Below are positions 44,885 to 57,039 of a DNA stretch of 64,000 bases, in pieces. Source of the stretch: Nymphalis io. Its lineage: Eukaryota; Arthropoda; Insecta; Lepidoptera; Nymphalidae. Location of the stretch: assembly GCF_905147045.1 (NCBI RefSeq), contig NC_065913.1, positions 4,514,001 through 4,578,000 on the forward strand, read 5' to 3'. Each line of letters starts with the position of its first letter. Position 1 is the first letter of the stretch. The notes under the pieces are model-generated. The model made no database searches. It worked only from the letters and a program-made list of their open reading frames with translations, and had not been told where the DNA came from. Both the position numbers and the translations under genes were made by a program.

Positions 44885-45048
44885 TGGTAGGGCTTTAGAG
44901 ACATAAGGGATTTAACATTGTTTCAAAGTCGGTGGCGCATTGGTGATGTACGGAACGGTTAATATTTCTGACATCGTTTATGTCTATGGACATTTATACA
45001 TTCACCATTAGGTAGCAGTCTGCCTACCTTTTTCATAAAAATATATAT
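44885..45048 (+). repeat. Family C copy, internally deleted
   Basis: gtgtggtagggcttt then jumps to gacataagggatttaac, tggcgcattggtgatgta, caccattaggtagc. Confidence 0.65.
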
Positions 45049-45104
45049 TTCAGTGGATGGGACGGCCGCATTACTTCCTTACCAGGAATTCGGAATTCCA
45101 CTAA

Positions 45105-45430
45105 TACCAATAGCAGCCCAGTAAGAACGCGTGAATCTTAACCGATGAACGTGGGTTCAAACCCGGGCAAGCACCTCTGAATTTTCATGTGCTTAATTTC
45201 TGTTTATAATTCATCTCGTGCTTTTCGGTGAAGGAAAACATCGTGAGGAAACCTGCATGTGTCTAATTTCATCGAAATTATTTTTTGCCACATGTGTATT
45301 CCACCAACCCGCATTTGAGCAGCGTGGTGGAATAAGCTCTAAATCTTCTCCTCAAAAAGGGAGAGGAGGCCTAAGCCCAGCAGCCCACTGCTAAATGTCC
45401 CAACATTTACAGGCTGTTACTACTACTAAA
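45105..45430 (+). repeat. SINE-B copy with odd 3' end
   Basis: gtaagaacgcgtgaatctta, gggttcaaacccgggcaagc, through cctaagcccagcagcccac. The end then reads ctgctaaatgtcccaac before atttacaggctgttac, an inverted bit of the SINE's own 3' end. Confidence 0.78.
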
Positions 45431-45439
45431 TCACGTCTG

Positions 45440-46135
45440 TTGAGATTTGATAGTTTAAATAAAAAATTATATAAGTATAGCACTGTTTCGCTAAGGACTG
45501 CTTGTAACGAAAGTCTTAAAGGTCAACGCCAAGGCGGATTAGATTACTAGAACCCATGGTTGACAGCGTATGTATGGTGTGACGGGTGGTTTGTACCACT
45601 TACAGTAGCATTGTGTATGGTCGAAGGTGAGTAATATAGTATAGGGGTATGAAGTTATTACTTAAGTAGTTGATATACTAATAATTAATTCAGGTTTAGA
45701 AAATAGAATGAGTGTGATATTAAAAAATAATAGAAGTCCTGGAATCTATTATCTTTTTGGCGAACTGTGATTTGGAAAAAGAAATAATTTTAACAAATTG
45801 TGTATGCTTGGTTAAGCTTTTTAATTTTTTTTATCATTTTGTAAATAATAATAATATCTAATAGGTTTTATGTGGGATTACTTGTAGGTGTACAGGCATT
45901 AAGAGTTATTGTAATACGAGAGGCTATTAACCTATACAGGCTGATGAAATTGTTATTTTATTTATTAAATAAAATGATAAAGCTAAGCTATGTGTGTATT
46001 CTGATTACAGATAAAAAAAGTTTTACACCGACCAATTACTTTGGACATTTTTATTTCATTTATAACGAACGTTATGAAAATGTTTTGCGAAGCACTACAT
46101 TTAGTTTTATTTATTAATATATATAAATTATATTT
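45440..46135. other. AT-rich intergenic DNA
   Basis: Nothing recognised. Confidence 0.35.
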
Positions 46136-46139
46136 TATT

Positions 46140-46250
46140 AACGTAAGAAATGGTTAATATTATTTAAGCGCCAATATCTATGAGTGATGGTAACGACTTA
46201 CCATCTGGTGGGCCAATGGTCCAGTCCGCCTATTTGTTTTAAATAAAAAT
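46140..46250 (+). repeat. Family C 3' fragment
   Basis: gtaagaaatggttaatatt, caatatctatgagtgatgg, cttaccatctggtgggcc. Confidence 0.5.
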
Positions 46251-46259
46251 CATAAATAT

Positions 46260-47240
46260 TATAAATCGATAACGAAACATCATAGTTACCACCATTCACA
46301 GACCCTTGAATACTGTAAAACATGGCTAATAGTAGGCATATTTTCAAAAGTAATTGACAGACAATTTTTGCTCTTATTTGTATAAAAGTAATATATAATT
46401 TCCATTGAAACAGAACAGCCTATATATTACTTGTCGGCAGGTAATCTTAATTTGAGGATTTGAACCTGGACCCCGTCCAACAGCCATCGTTACCGAGATT
46501 AATATAATAACCGACGTCCTACGGTTTAGCTCTGTTATGTAGCCTAATAGTGTTATATCAAAATATATGTTCATATAACTTATTTAGACGCACATTTGTT
46601 TAAATTTAAATACATACTCTACATAGCTCAGTGTTTGACAAAATTCTATTTTCTTCTGGAGAAATATTCGAACTTATTCCGCAACGCTTAATCGGCTTGG
46701 TCAAACATTTATTGTATGTCTCTTAAATATTGCTTCAGAAAATTTCCCTACACACGCCCTGCACACTATTATACCGACGCATTGTCATGTATACCAAAAT
46801 AATTTATAATTGAAAAAATTAAAAATAAATGTGGAGTAAAATAAATGAAAAATAGAGTTTTACCTAAAATTAAAACTTACCTATTATTTTTTAATCAATA
46901 TCCAGAATTCACCTTGAGTCAAGCTCTGGTCTTTCAGCTTCAATCAGAGTTTCTTGTTTCCTCTTCGTTAGTGGCGCTCCCTTATTATGGTTTAAATCTT
47001 TGTTACCTTGGTTTCGCACCGGCTGACGTTTGTCATTATAGCGTCGATTTTTCACGTCGTCATAAATCAGCTTCTTAAAATGTATTTTAGTAAAATAAAT
47101 ATTAAATAAATAAATAGCCTTCAAAGTTATATTAAGCCTTTTCGTTAAAATAGAAAATGAAAATTTAGTATTAGTGTGTCATCGAAGATTCTACATCTCG
47201 AAAACGGTTACGTTCCTAAACTGATTCAGACAGCGAGAAA
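46260..47240. other. AT-rich intergenic DNA
   Basis: 46430-46520 has a tRNA-head-like look on the - strand (gaggatttgaacctgga), a possible old SINE. Otherwise nothing. Confidence 0.35.
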
Positions 47241-47247
47241 AAAAAAT

Positions 47248-47377
47248 CAGCCTTATTTATAAACGTTGTTTAGAGGTGATTAGTGCTCAATGCTCTGCAA
47301 TGTCTTCTTCTTTCGAATGTAAAACCAATAACGACAGAAAGAGAGAAATTATCTAAACAGTGATTTATAAGGATGAT
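47248..47377. repeat. MITE-2 short copy with TIR
   Basis: ccttatttataaacgttg at the left and tgatttataagg at the right, with internal caatgtcttcttctttcgaa and cgacagaaagagagaaa. Confidence 0.55.
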
Positions 47378-47842
47378 GGTTTCGTTAAAAAAATAAATAT
47401 TTTTTTCTTATTATTACAATAATACATAGCAATGACGAATAGTTTACACATATATACCTCGTACACATAAGAGAATAGAAAGCATGTCATGTTTGCCGTC
47501 ACGGCGTACGAGTCGTTCTTATCCCCTAAGAGCGTCAATACATGTTTCTTTAAAAATATATTAAATATTAAAATAAAACTAAGAACGTGTTATGTAATTT
47601 ATAAAACTCGTTATCGTGATAAACTTTAATCGTTAGATTTTAATTAGTCGCTAGATTGAAACGACTTAGTTTTCTTTTGTTGCGGTCTACCAAGAACTTC
47701 TTGTCTAGACAGTTTTGATATTAAATAATTATAATCTATAATGGCGTAGCTTAATAGCGGCTATCATTAATTATCCATATTTTGATAGCTTTGAATTTAA
47801 TATAATAATTTTAAGTATTTTTATTTTATTTATATTTAAAGT

Positions 47843-48107
47843 TGTACTCTCTATTCCCTAACTCTTATAATCCGATGGGCCGGCAATCCGACGCGACCGG
47901 AAAGAGTTCAGGCGCAGGACCAACAGCTTTATGTGCTTTATGAGGCAAGGGAGTGTACACACTTCCAACTTCCAGAGCCCGGGCTGCTACTGAGAATTTT
48001 CTGACAGAAAATCCCAATAACTTTTCTATTGGCCCGACCTGGGAATTGAACACAGGACCGCCGGGTCTGCGGCCTTACATCAAACCAATAGACCAACGAG
48101 GCAGTCA
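47843..48107 (-). repeat. SINE-A copy, 3'-truncated
   Basis: ctctctattccctaactc to gaccaacgaggcagtc. Confidence 0.8.
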
Positions 48108-48109
48108 AG

Positions 48110-48485
48110 TATTTTTATAATCAAGCTAAAGATTCTTTAACATAACTTTATGGTAAGGTGTAGAGAAATATTTATTGTTTTTATTGCTTGTTTTGTAGTT
48201 TAGTTTGATCGTAATTTTGTATATCACCTGGTAGATATGTTTCATTTCGTTAGATGCATTTTGGTGTTTCTGTAATATCAAAACAACTTCAAAGGTCACA
48301 TTATACATGTTCCCAGTCGAATAATAAATCTCACTCGTAAAATGTTGTAACAAAACGGACGGTGATACGCTATTTGGATACGTATGTTATAATATTAAAG
48401 AAGCAATTTTTGTAAATATATATATTTTTTGTGTATATTAGAAACGGCTCAAATGAATTGGCTGAAATTTTGATAAAGTTTTACG
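48110..48485. other. AT-rich intergenic DNA
   Basis: Nothing recognised. Confidence 0.35.
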
Positions 48486-48488
48486 TTT

Positions 48489-48680
48489 TACTGGTGATAG
48501 AGCTTTGTGCAAGTTCGTATGGGTAGGCACCATCCACTCATCAGATATTCTACCGCAAAACAGCAGTACTAGATATTGTTGTGTTCCAGTTTGAAGGGTG
48601 CGTGAGCCAGTGTAATTGGTGACCACTTACCATCAGGTGGCCCATATGCTCGTCCGCCTTCCTATTCTATGAAAAAAAAA
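48489..48680 (+). repeat. Family C copy with internal deletion
   Basis: tactggtgatagagctttgt, tattgttgtgttccagtttg, then agtgtaatt joins ggtgaccacttaccatcagg directly; ends cctattctatgaaaaaaaaa. About 110 bp of the middle is missing. Confidence 0.8.
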
Positions 48681-48964
48681 GTTTGTTTTTTTTTGGAATC
48701 GAACAAAGCTCGTTCGTCCGTGTATTTTTCTATCAATTTTATAATCATTGTGGTCAATATGGCATATCACTTTCTCTAGTTTCACAATCATATTTTAAGG
48801 TGAGTATCGGGTTTATTCTTATAGTATAATAGCTCTTCAACAAAATTTTAACTAGCTGTATTAAAAATCGGTTCATTGTGTCTTTACAATTTAGGATTTT
48901 GAGTAAATTGTCTACAAGTTAGAAAACTTAATAATAAGATAAAATATGTTTAGTCGTCTCCTTT

Positions 48965-49200
48965 TTAAGATGTAAGGACTGCATTACCTATTGGCGTGCC
49001 TTGGAGTCTTATGCCACCATGCTCTCTCTCCTCGGCCGGTATCTACTGTCTTGTGTATGTATGTGTGGCGCATATACTGTAAATTATATGTTCCTTTCGG
49101 ATATATGCCTCCTCCAATTCTTTTTTCTTTTTGTATTTTAATCTCTTGTAAACTATATTTATCTTGGATGTAACAATGGCTTAAATAAATAAATAAATAT
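48965..49200 (+). mobile_element. Possible LINE 3' end with (AAAT)n tail
   Basis: Moderate-GC segment ending caatggcttaaataaataaa taaatat, a tail like that of lepidopteran non-LTR elements. No domain seen. Confidence 0.4.
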
Positions 49201-49267
49201 GTTCCTTGATATATATTATTATAATAAGAAAATTATGACTAACAAAACTCTGTTTCTATTATTTAAA

Positions 49268-49545
49268 GACGAGCCAGTTGGCGTGGTTGGTGGGTGCTTG
49301 CCTTTCATGCCGAAGGTTGTGGGTTCGATTCCCACCCAGGACAGATATTTGTCTGCATGAACATGTCTGTTTATCCTGAGTCTGGGTGTAATTATCTATA
49401 TATACTATTAACAAAAAGAAAAATAGTATATGTAGTATATCAGTTGTTCGGTTTCCATAGTATAAGCTCTGTATAAGCTTAATTTGGGATCAGATGGCCG
49501 TGTGTGAAAAATGTCCCAGGATATTATTATTATTATTATTTATGT
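49268..49545 (+). repeat. Third tRNA-headed SINE with (ATT)n tail
   Basis: Head gacgagccagttggcgtggt with an intact B box ggttcgattcc (49321-49331), then a body containing ggatcagatggccgtgtgtg and a tail (att)6 at about 49525-49543. Unrelated to SINE-A or SINE-B in its body. Confidence 0.75.
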
Positions 49546-49549
49546 AACT

Positions 49550-50205
49550 ATATAATTTATTAAATGTGACCCAATAATCTATATTAATATGCATGTGTGT
49601 TCCATTACTTACATATAACAAAACAACTTACACACATACGCAACCAAACAAATTCAAAGCGACATGAACTTTACAACAGCATTTTTATAAGCAACGCACA
49701 CAACAACAAAGAATAAACAAGTCACAATAAAACTTAAACTCACACAAGTGAAGTTATACAGCGCACAGATAATATAAAATCTAGAATAAACATAAAGCCG
49801 CTTCCACAAAGCGCAACTGAAAACATACAATGCATCAATCGTTCATAATCCACACAAAGGGGACAAACAAGTATTAGTTCTACTGCAGAGAGTTGGACGT
49901 GAAAAATCGCCGGCAAGTGCTACATTTTTCACCTTTCATACAGAGACTTCGCGAAACGTAACCTTGATGTACAAACTCTGGATATGACATACAGTTATGT
50001 ATGCATTTATTCTAAAATATTTATAATTATTGTATTTAACATCATGCCAATTTTATGATTATTTTATAACATTAACACATTGTGATAAGATGTTGCATTT
50101 ATTTTCGCGAAAAAAGATAAATATATAACTGAAAATGTTATTAAATATATTATTGCAACGAAGCTCCTTTTAATAATATCTTTAATTAAATTTTCTCTCC
50201 TCTCT
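49550..50205. other. AT-rich intergenic DNA
   Basis: Nothing recognised. Confidence 0.35.
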
Positions 50206-50214
50206 ACGATCCGA

Positions 50215-50335
50215 GCCAAAGACGACCATCGCAGTGGTTTAAGTGGGTAAGAATCCCACATAACACGGTTCCTCACGAATGGAGCCGGGTTATGTGGGAC
50301 CTTTTGAAGGTTTCCACTGCGTGAAAAAAAAAAAA
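50215..50335 (+). mobile_element. R1-like non-LTR 3' tail
   Basis: gaccatcgcagtggtttaag, tgggtaagaatcccacataa, gccgggttatgtgggacc, ggtttccactgcgtg and an A-run. It matches the reverse complement of 13735-13785. Confidence 0.6.
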
Positions 50336-50339
50336 GAAT

Positions 50340-51205
50340 TGTTTAACCTTGTTGGTAATAAAAAAGACGACGTCTGACGAAACCATTCTTTATGTTATAT
50401 TAAAAATATTAATGACAATTTTATTACCATGCCTTTATATTCTTTAATAAACAACGTTTGACTTAAATTATTTTATTGTGCTTGTTATTTAACACACAAT
50501 ATATAGAAATTCTCTCGTTTTTTTTTTAAATATTGTAACGAAAATGAGTAAATTAAAATGCTTTTGGGTTAAATATTATCTATTATGAAATAAATATCAA
50601 TAGCAACATATTATTTTAAATATATGTTACTATTTAGATATATTATACATTTAAGTGAACAAAATGTAAAGGCGAATTAGAAATTAGATTTCCATACAAA
50701 AAAAACACACGAGGTGTAATTGTCAGTATGTCTTTTCCAAATCTTTATATCCGCGTAACGTATCGTGATTTATGAAACTAACGCCCGAAACATTTCAATT
50801 AGAAAGCCGACGAGTGACTCAATACTGTATTGATTTATTCCGCTTTCGCTTATCGGCTAATAACTCAGATTATTCGTGGAACTCGAAACGCCATTAGGAT
50901 ATTTTTGAAAGCTGTAAGAAATGTTTCCTTGAAAGAAATATGGAAGAAAACTGAAATAGTAAATACATTGGAATATGTTCATGATTAATGTTATTTTTTA
51001 GATTTCTTATCGTAAATTCGCTAAAAATTCACTCTTCGTGCTCTAGACGCGTGTGAAGTGAAACGTTAAGGTCGGCTTTATGTTTTAAGTGCGATATTAA
51101 ATACTTAACTCAGAAATCAAACATCAACTTCGACAATTTTTGTAACTGTAAACCGGTATATACTAGAATTTTAATCAAATCTCCACAGTGTCTGGCTGGT
51201 TTATA
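50340..51205. other. AT-rich intergenic DNA
   Basis: Nothing recognised. Confidence 0.35.
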
Positions 51206-51214
51206 CACAAAGAA

Positions 51215-51420
51215 TATTAACATGGGCCACGTAGTGGTCACTACCGTCTCGGGACGTCACGGTATGCAAGCGATCCCGTGGCGTCCCCCGACAAGACGGT
51301 GTGGGTACCGCTGGTTTTTTAGTGGGTATTCCGGCGCTTTCAGCGTCGGCGAGCTCCATTTACCCCCTTCATGTGGGGAAACGCGTAAATGCGTTTTTTC
51401 AACGAAAAGAAAAAAATGTG
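51215..51420 (+). mobile_element. R1-like non-LTR 3' UTR
   Basis: gcaagcgatcccgtggcgtc, tttttagtgggtattccgg, tgtggggaaacgcgtaaatg cg, and an A-rich end. Shares its motif order with 35532-35745. Confidence 0.65.
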
Positions 51421-51429
51421 GTCTTGTTC

Positions 51430-52348
51430 ATAGAAATATTAAGCATTCCTTACATCAACCTTGAAATTTATGTTATGTCTCGGAACAAAATAATTTATAC
51501 CAATTATGAGAAAATGTAATGATTAAATACAAATAAAAATTGAAAATAGTTACTGTACAAATTGTGACTGCGTGGAATGGTGACATGAATACCAGCAGCA
51601 TTTCCCCTTTGAATCGAAATTCCAATTCTCTGGGCGGAAAATGAACCAGCCATGTCACCAGTAGAGGCAATAAGACGGGGTGTAATATTTTTGATGAAAT
51701 TTCTTACACTATTACTACGAGTTCCAAGCGTTTCAACTGCAAACGGAACAAAATATAAAAATAAATTTGCAATGAGTTGGTGGCACCTACCAAGACGGGT
51801 TTGCGAGAAATCCTACCACCAAGAATTATATAACTGAAACAAACTAAAGTTCAAACAATAAACTGTCCTGCCGTAATTTTTTCTAAAAATATTGAATTAT
51901 GTTACGAGGGCGATGTTACGTACGTTTATAAATAATTCAATAATCCTATGACGTCTTTCTTAAAGGTTAAATTGTAACTTTGATAGGAAACCTTACCACA
52001 TTTTGAAGTATGAAGGGTTTCTTTGACGTAAATAATATATAAATAGATCAATTATATGGTCGCTATGTAATAATCTTTGGACTTGCTGTTTATATTAAAG
52101 CAGTTTGATTATAATGTTCGATATAAAAACGGATATTTGTAAGTCTGTGTGTCTTTAGTAAGCTTCAAAAACTTTTGACTGATCGTTATAAAACTTAGCT
52201 CATATATTACGTATTTTTTCTGCGAAGGATTTTATGTTGTCTATATTTTTCCTAATATTTAAGAATAGTTTACTTAGAAGAGTACACTTCTAGCAAACAT
52301 AAATTCTATAATTTAAAAGGTACATTCCAACTGAATATGTTGTAACCT
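51430..52348. other. Intergenic DNA
   Basis: 51775-51830 is a small Family C scrap (ggtggcacctaccaagacgg ... ctaccaccaag). 52130-52215 resembles Helitron/LEP1 internal sequence. Otherwise nothing. Confidence 0.4.
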
Positions 52349-52783
52349 AGGTGAAAGTTATATCAATGGTCCTCCTGACTGGCCTAGGCCAGTCTGGGTA
52401 CGGGCCTCGGGGTTGCCCCCCCTACCCGGGCTGCTCCTCCCCGACGGTTCATCCGTCGTGTCACTATGTTTTGGCCCAAAGGGCTAGGGTCATTGTGACC
52501 CAGTGGCTGTTTGTCCTGGTTGGTTTTTCTATGAATAAGGGTGTTGTCGTCCTATCGTGTCTCCAGATCGTCGTCGTCCTCTTCACCGATGCCCGCATCG
52601 GAGCAGATGGTCGGTGACAGTAGGAGCTCATGAGGTAGAGGACGCCCCTCAGGTGGTCTGGCATGAAGCGGTGCTATACCGTGGAGGTGTACGTTCGCAC
52701 TGCTATCCGCCTTTGCGAATAGCGAGCGAGCGAGCTTGCGGACGAACTCCTCCACGGTGGGCGTCCTGGTAAGGTGAAAGTTA
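52349..52783 (-). mobile_element. Jockey-like non-LTR 3' fragment with 12-bp TSD
   Basis: GC-rich insert flanked by aggtgaaagtta at 52349-52360 and 52772-52783. On the - strand it encodes RTPTVEEFVRKLARSLFAKA and GIAPLHARPPEGRPLP, the end typical of Jockey-type ORF2 (IPTV.E.v..la), then a 3' UTR. 5'-truncated; its sharp TSD suggests a fairly recent insertion. Confidence 0.72.
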
Positions 52784-52799
52784 AAGAATAAACACATTT

Positions 52800-53405
52800 T
52801 TTAACTACAACTCATCACTAGATGGCGCTGTAACACATCAACTTCAGTCCCATTTCTGATAAACCTTCAACCGATCACCACAACTAACTCAGTATTTACT
52901 AGTACATCTACTATTATATACGTATTTACCCGTGTATTTATTTAATTTATTTTCGGACAACCAACAGTAGATACATAAGATAGACAGTTAAATAGAGGCT
53001 GAAAAGATTTTTTGACAAATGTTCTGCTAATTATAGGTTATCACATCATTCGTAAAAGCATCGCATTATACGTAGTCATTGAATAAAGTTAATAGTTAAC
53101 AAGTCCATAAAAATACAACTAAATTAACATCGTTAAAATTATTAAAAATATTTTGAAATTATTATTAAATTTACGATTGAATATTTATATAAACTTACAT
53201 ATTAATTTAGAGAAAAAAAAATAGAAAACAAAAGAAAATATCATAATTCTATATAAGTTAGTGAATAATAAGTCAAATTGGGTCGATTGCAAGACAGTTC
53301 AACGAGGGCGACTGTTTAGGTAATTCAAATTGCTGCGTTTGAATTGAGACAGGCTATTATAGAAAATATCCAGATCAGCTACTAGTTTTGAAATGCTATT
53401 TTATA
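52800..53405. other. AT-rich intergenic DNA
   Basis: Nothing recognised. Confidence 0.35.
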
Positions 53406-53409
53406 AATT

Positions 53410-53700
53410 TTACTGGTGGTAGAGCTTTGTGCAAGCTAGTTTGGGTAAGTACCACCCACTCATCAGATATTCTACCGCAAAACAGCAGTATTTGGTATTG
53501 TTGTGTTCAAGTTTAAAGGGTGAGTGAGTCAGTGTAATTACAGGGACAAGGGACATAACATCTTAGTTCCCAAGGTTGGTGGCGTATTGGTGATGCAAGC
53601 GATGGTTAACATTCCTTACAATGCCAATGTCTATGGGCGTTGGTGACCACTTACCATCAGGTAGCCCATATGGCCCGTCCGCCTTCCTATTCTATAAAAT
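53410..53700 (+). repeat. Family C copy, full length
   Basis: tactggtggtagagctttgt to cgtccgccttcctattctataaaa. Confidence 0.85.
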
Positions 53701-54052
53701 AATCTGATAAACGGGGTATCAGTGTTTTTTTTTTCCTAATTGCGTCCTGTATGTTCCTGCGTGTAAATGATTACCTTTTCGTCTTGTATTGCTACGAGGT
53801 AAATTAAATGTCAATGTGATCAATAACTCGGTAATATCAATATTATTATTTAAAATATTGTATAAATTAGTATTATAATTGTTGTATAGAATTATATGCA
53901 AACTGTCATATTAATTTTAATTAATTTCCTTTTTAAAACGAAATACACAAATGGTCGTCCCTCGATAATAAACAAAATGGAAGCCGGTTTAATAATAATA
54001 TTATTTAACAATTACAGTACTTTGCATAAGAAAAATATTTTAATGAATATGA

Positions 54053-54108
54053 CGGCAGGGCTTTGGTCGGACCCCCGTTGGAAGGTACTACCCACTCACG
54101 TATACAAA
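54053..54108 (+). repeat. Family C 5' scrap
   Basis: gcagggctttggtcgg, ggaaggtactacccactcac. Confidence 0.4.
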
Positions 54109-54112
54109 TGAA

Positions 54113-54285
54113 TGGCCATCGAACTAGGCCGAAGAGAGTTCAGGCAAAAGGTCTGGCTTTTTGTGCTTTTCAAGACACGTAACGTAAGTTACTCTCATTA
54201 CGACTCTCGTAACGACTCATTTACTTTATTGACCCGATCCAGGTAGAACTCAGGACTTTAGGGTCTGCAGCTTTATAAAGTTTAA
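54113..54285 (-). repeat. SINE-A copy, decayed
   Basis: gaccgaagagagttcagg, gctttttgtgcttttcaag, gacccgatccaggtagaact; tRNA-derived end eroded. Confidence 0.6.
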
Positions 54286-54629
54286 TTTATAACCATAGTT
54301 AGCATTGTTAAAATTTTTAGTTTTGTTATATTATACACATTTCTATGTAAAAAGTTTTATCTAATAACATTGAGAACATGACGAGTATATACCGCCAACG
54401 CAAGATATATTTTCGTAACAAGAGATGAAAACAAAATTTTCACATCAAAGAGACGCTCTTGTTAGCGGGCTTAAATTTCAGACAAGACCGAAGTTTTGCT
54501 GACAATTTCAAGTACCATGTACGTGTGTATACGTTTGTTTGTTCTGACTTAACTGCTTAACCAATCAAGAGTTTTGGAAGTTAATAAATATACAAATCTG
54601 TATATATGCATAAAAGTAAAATGTATATA

Positions 54630-54790
54630 TTCCTCTACTGGACAAGGCCTTCACTCCTACGGAACTTGCAGGTTCCTCGCGGTATTTGTCATCGTTGAAA
54701 ACTCAGTATCGCTGTGCTTGTTTGAATCCGCCACCTTCAATTAACATAAACAGTTAACAATTCACAGTTCTAACCACTGGGCCATCTCAA
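54630..54790 (-). repeat. SINE-B copy, decayed
   Basis: aacttgcaggttcctcgcgg, gtgcttgtttgaatccgc, ttctaaccactgggccatct. Confidence 0.55.
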
Positions 54791-54799
54791 AGTTGTATA

Positions 54800-55160
54800 A
54801 TTACTTTAAAACCGGGAACCACTCTTGATTTCCCTCTCTACGTAACGAATGTCTATGAATTTTTAATGGGAATTCGTTATAGGGATGTCATGAAAATTGG
54901 AAAGCGTTGCTATGGTTTTTAAACGAAAATTTCACAAGTTCACGCGACCAAACTAATTTTCTGGAACATCTAGTATATTATATAAAGGAAAAGATAATAC
55001 GTAAGACGATGTTATTACACACTTGTTACCTATGTAATATTTAACATGTTATGTAAACGGGTATACATTAAGTATAGTAGGATATACTTGTGGTACCAGC
55101 ACATTATATTCTACTGTCAACAACACTTTATTATTTAGTTACTTAGTAATGCTGTGTTAT
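54800..55160. other. Intergenic DNA, nothing recognised
   Basis: No coding or repeat signal I can name. Confidence 0.35.
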
Positions 55161-55162
55161 TT

Positions 55163-55345
55163 GAACGGTGAGTTCACTGGTGGTAACTATGGGCAAAATG
55201 GACGTACATACTATCTTAATCACCAAGGTTGTCAGCACACTGACGATGTAAATGACAGTAAGATATAAGGGACTTATGGTGTCACTTCTTAAGTATGCAT
55301 GAGGTGGGCCATTTGTCTCTCTGTTTACATATTTTAAATTAAAAA
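55163..55345 (+). repeat. Family C copy, diverged
   Basis: ttatttgaacggtgagttca, acgtacatactatcttaatc, accaaggttgtcagcacact. Confidence 0.5.
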
Positions 55346-55729
55346 AAAATATATATACATGTGTGTGTGCACGGCTGTGTCCACCACTGCAGCTAATATA
55401 GTAATTCGGACAATAAGGCAATGCTGACTAGTGACAGTTTACCGCTGTTATTCATGCTCGAATATCGAACAGTGGTGACGAGGTCAGTCGAGTTAGTCAT
55501 ATCCTAGTCCTCGACTTTGATTTAAAACTGTCGGATATATAATCTCCTTGTTTTTCTTCTTAGGGGGGCGAAATTTATTTTTGCCCAATATAGTCACATT
55601 AAAGAAAAGTGTACCAAGTCTTACAATACTGAAACATTATACTTTTTATAACTTTATATTAAGGTGGTTTTTTTACATTGAGCTTGTTTTTCAATAAAAT
55701 TATAACAAAAATGTTATCCATATCTGTAT

Positions 55730-55985
55730 ATTGATGATGACCTAGTAGACGGGACACGTGAATCTTTACCAATAATTTGCGGGTCCAAGCCCAGGCGCAT
55801 AACTTAATATGTGTTTATAATTCATATCGTGATCGCGGCGAAGAAAAATATCGTGTGGAAACCTGCACGTTTGCGATAATATTGCACAAGAGAATTAACC
55901 AATTCTCATTGGAGCAATATTGTGGATTTAGCTCCTAACTCAAACGGCGAGAAAGCCTTAATCCAACAGTTGAACATATAATTAC
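55730..55985 (+). repeat. SINE-B copy, decayed
   Basis: gatgatgacctagtagac, cgtgaatctttaccaataat, tgtgtttataattcatatcg, tctcattggagcaatattgt. Confidence 0.6.
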
Positions 55986-56449
55986 CGTCAAAGTCATTAA
56001 GCTATCTTTGCATTACATCTTCTAGGATCCTTCGACTGATTACGACGTTTTTCTAAGAAACAAAAGAATCTTCGGTTTATATTGTCGTTTTTCGTCCAAA
56101 TACAATTTTCCTATCCACGATAACAGTAACCATTAAAAAAAATTAGTTAATTAATCAACACACACCAAATATAAAATATTAATTTGTAAGCGCAAAATTA
56201 TTTGGTGCTCGAATTAAAAGGAAAAAATCATGGCATATATATATTTAATTCTAAAAAAAATCGCCAGCGTGATTAAACACACACGTTCCTGAAAGATCGT
56301 TACTTGAAACCGGGATATTCAACCGTTTCAACATTTTTTACAAATCCATCCGCCTCGTGTTTATTTTTTATTTGCTTTTAGGGTACCGTAATGTGCCTGG
56401 TATGTTGGAAATTATATATACAGCCTTTTGAAGACCCGTTGGACCCCAC

Positions 56450-56612
56450 TTATAGCTTAGTAGATGGAATACATCATCTTAACCGAAGATCGTAAGTTCA
56501 AACATGGGCAAGATTCGCTAATTTTGTGGCTTAATTAGTATTTACGTATTTCTCAGTAGGAGAGGATTATATTGTGTATAACAATACTTACACTTTGAGA
56601 ATGAGCTCTAAG
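56450..56612 (+). repeat. SINE-B copy, heavily decayed
   Basis: tagcttagtagatggaatac, cttaaccgaagatcgtaagt, tcaaacatgggcaag. Confidence 0.5.
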
Positions 56613-56744
56613 TATACTTCTTGAAAATAAATTTGCTATTTGAGTTGAGTTGAGTTTGTATGTGTTGTGTTCAAAGCCTATTCTATGCAGTCTTTTAATC
56701 TATTCAGTTAATATACGTTAACCTATTGAAATAGCATTACAATT

Positions 56745-57039
56745 TTATTTATTTTTATAGAATAGGAAGGCGGATGGGCATTTGGGCCACCTGATGGTAA
56801 GTGGTCACCAATGCCTATAGACATTGGCATTGTAAGAAATGTTAACCATCGCTTACATCACCAATGCGCCACCAACCTTGGGAACTAAGATGTTATGTCC
56901 CTGGTGCTTGTAATACTCTGGCTTACTCATCCTTCAAACCGGAATACAACAATACCAAGTACTGCTGTTTTGCGGTAGAATATCTGATGAGTGGGTGGTA
57001 CCTACCCAGACGAGCTTGCACAAAGCTCTACCACCAGTA
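56745..57039 (-). repeat. Family C copy, full length
   Basis: tagaataggaaggcggatgg through gcttgcacaaagctctacca. Confidence 0.85.

Noticed and set aside
52351..52770. CpG-island-like promoter for a hidden gene
   Set aside because: Explained by a GC-rich retrotransposon fragment with a target-site duplication.
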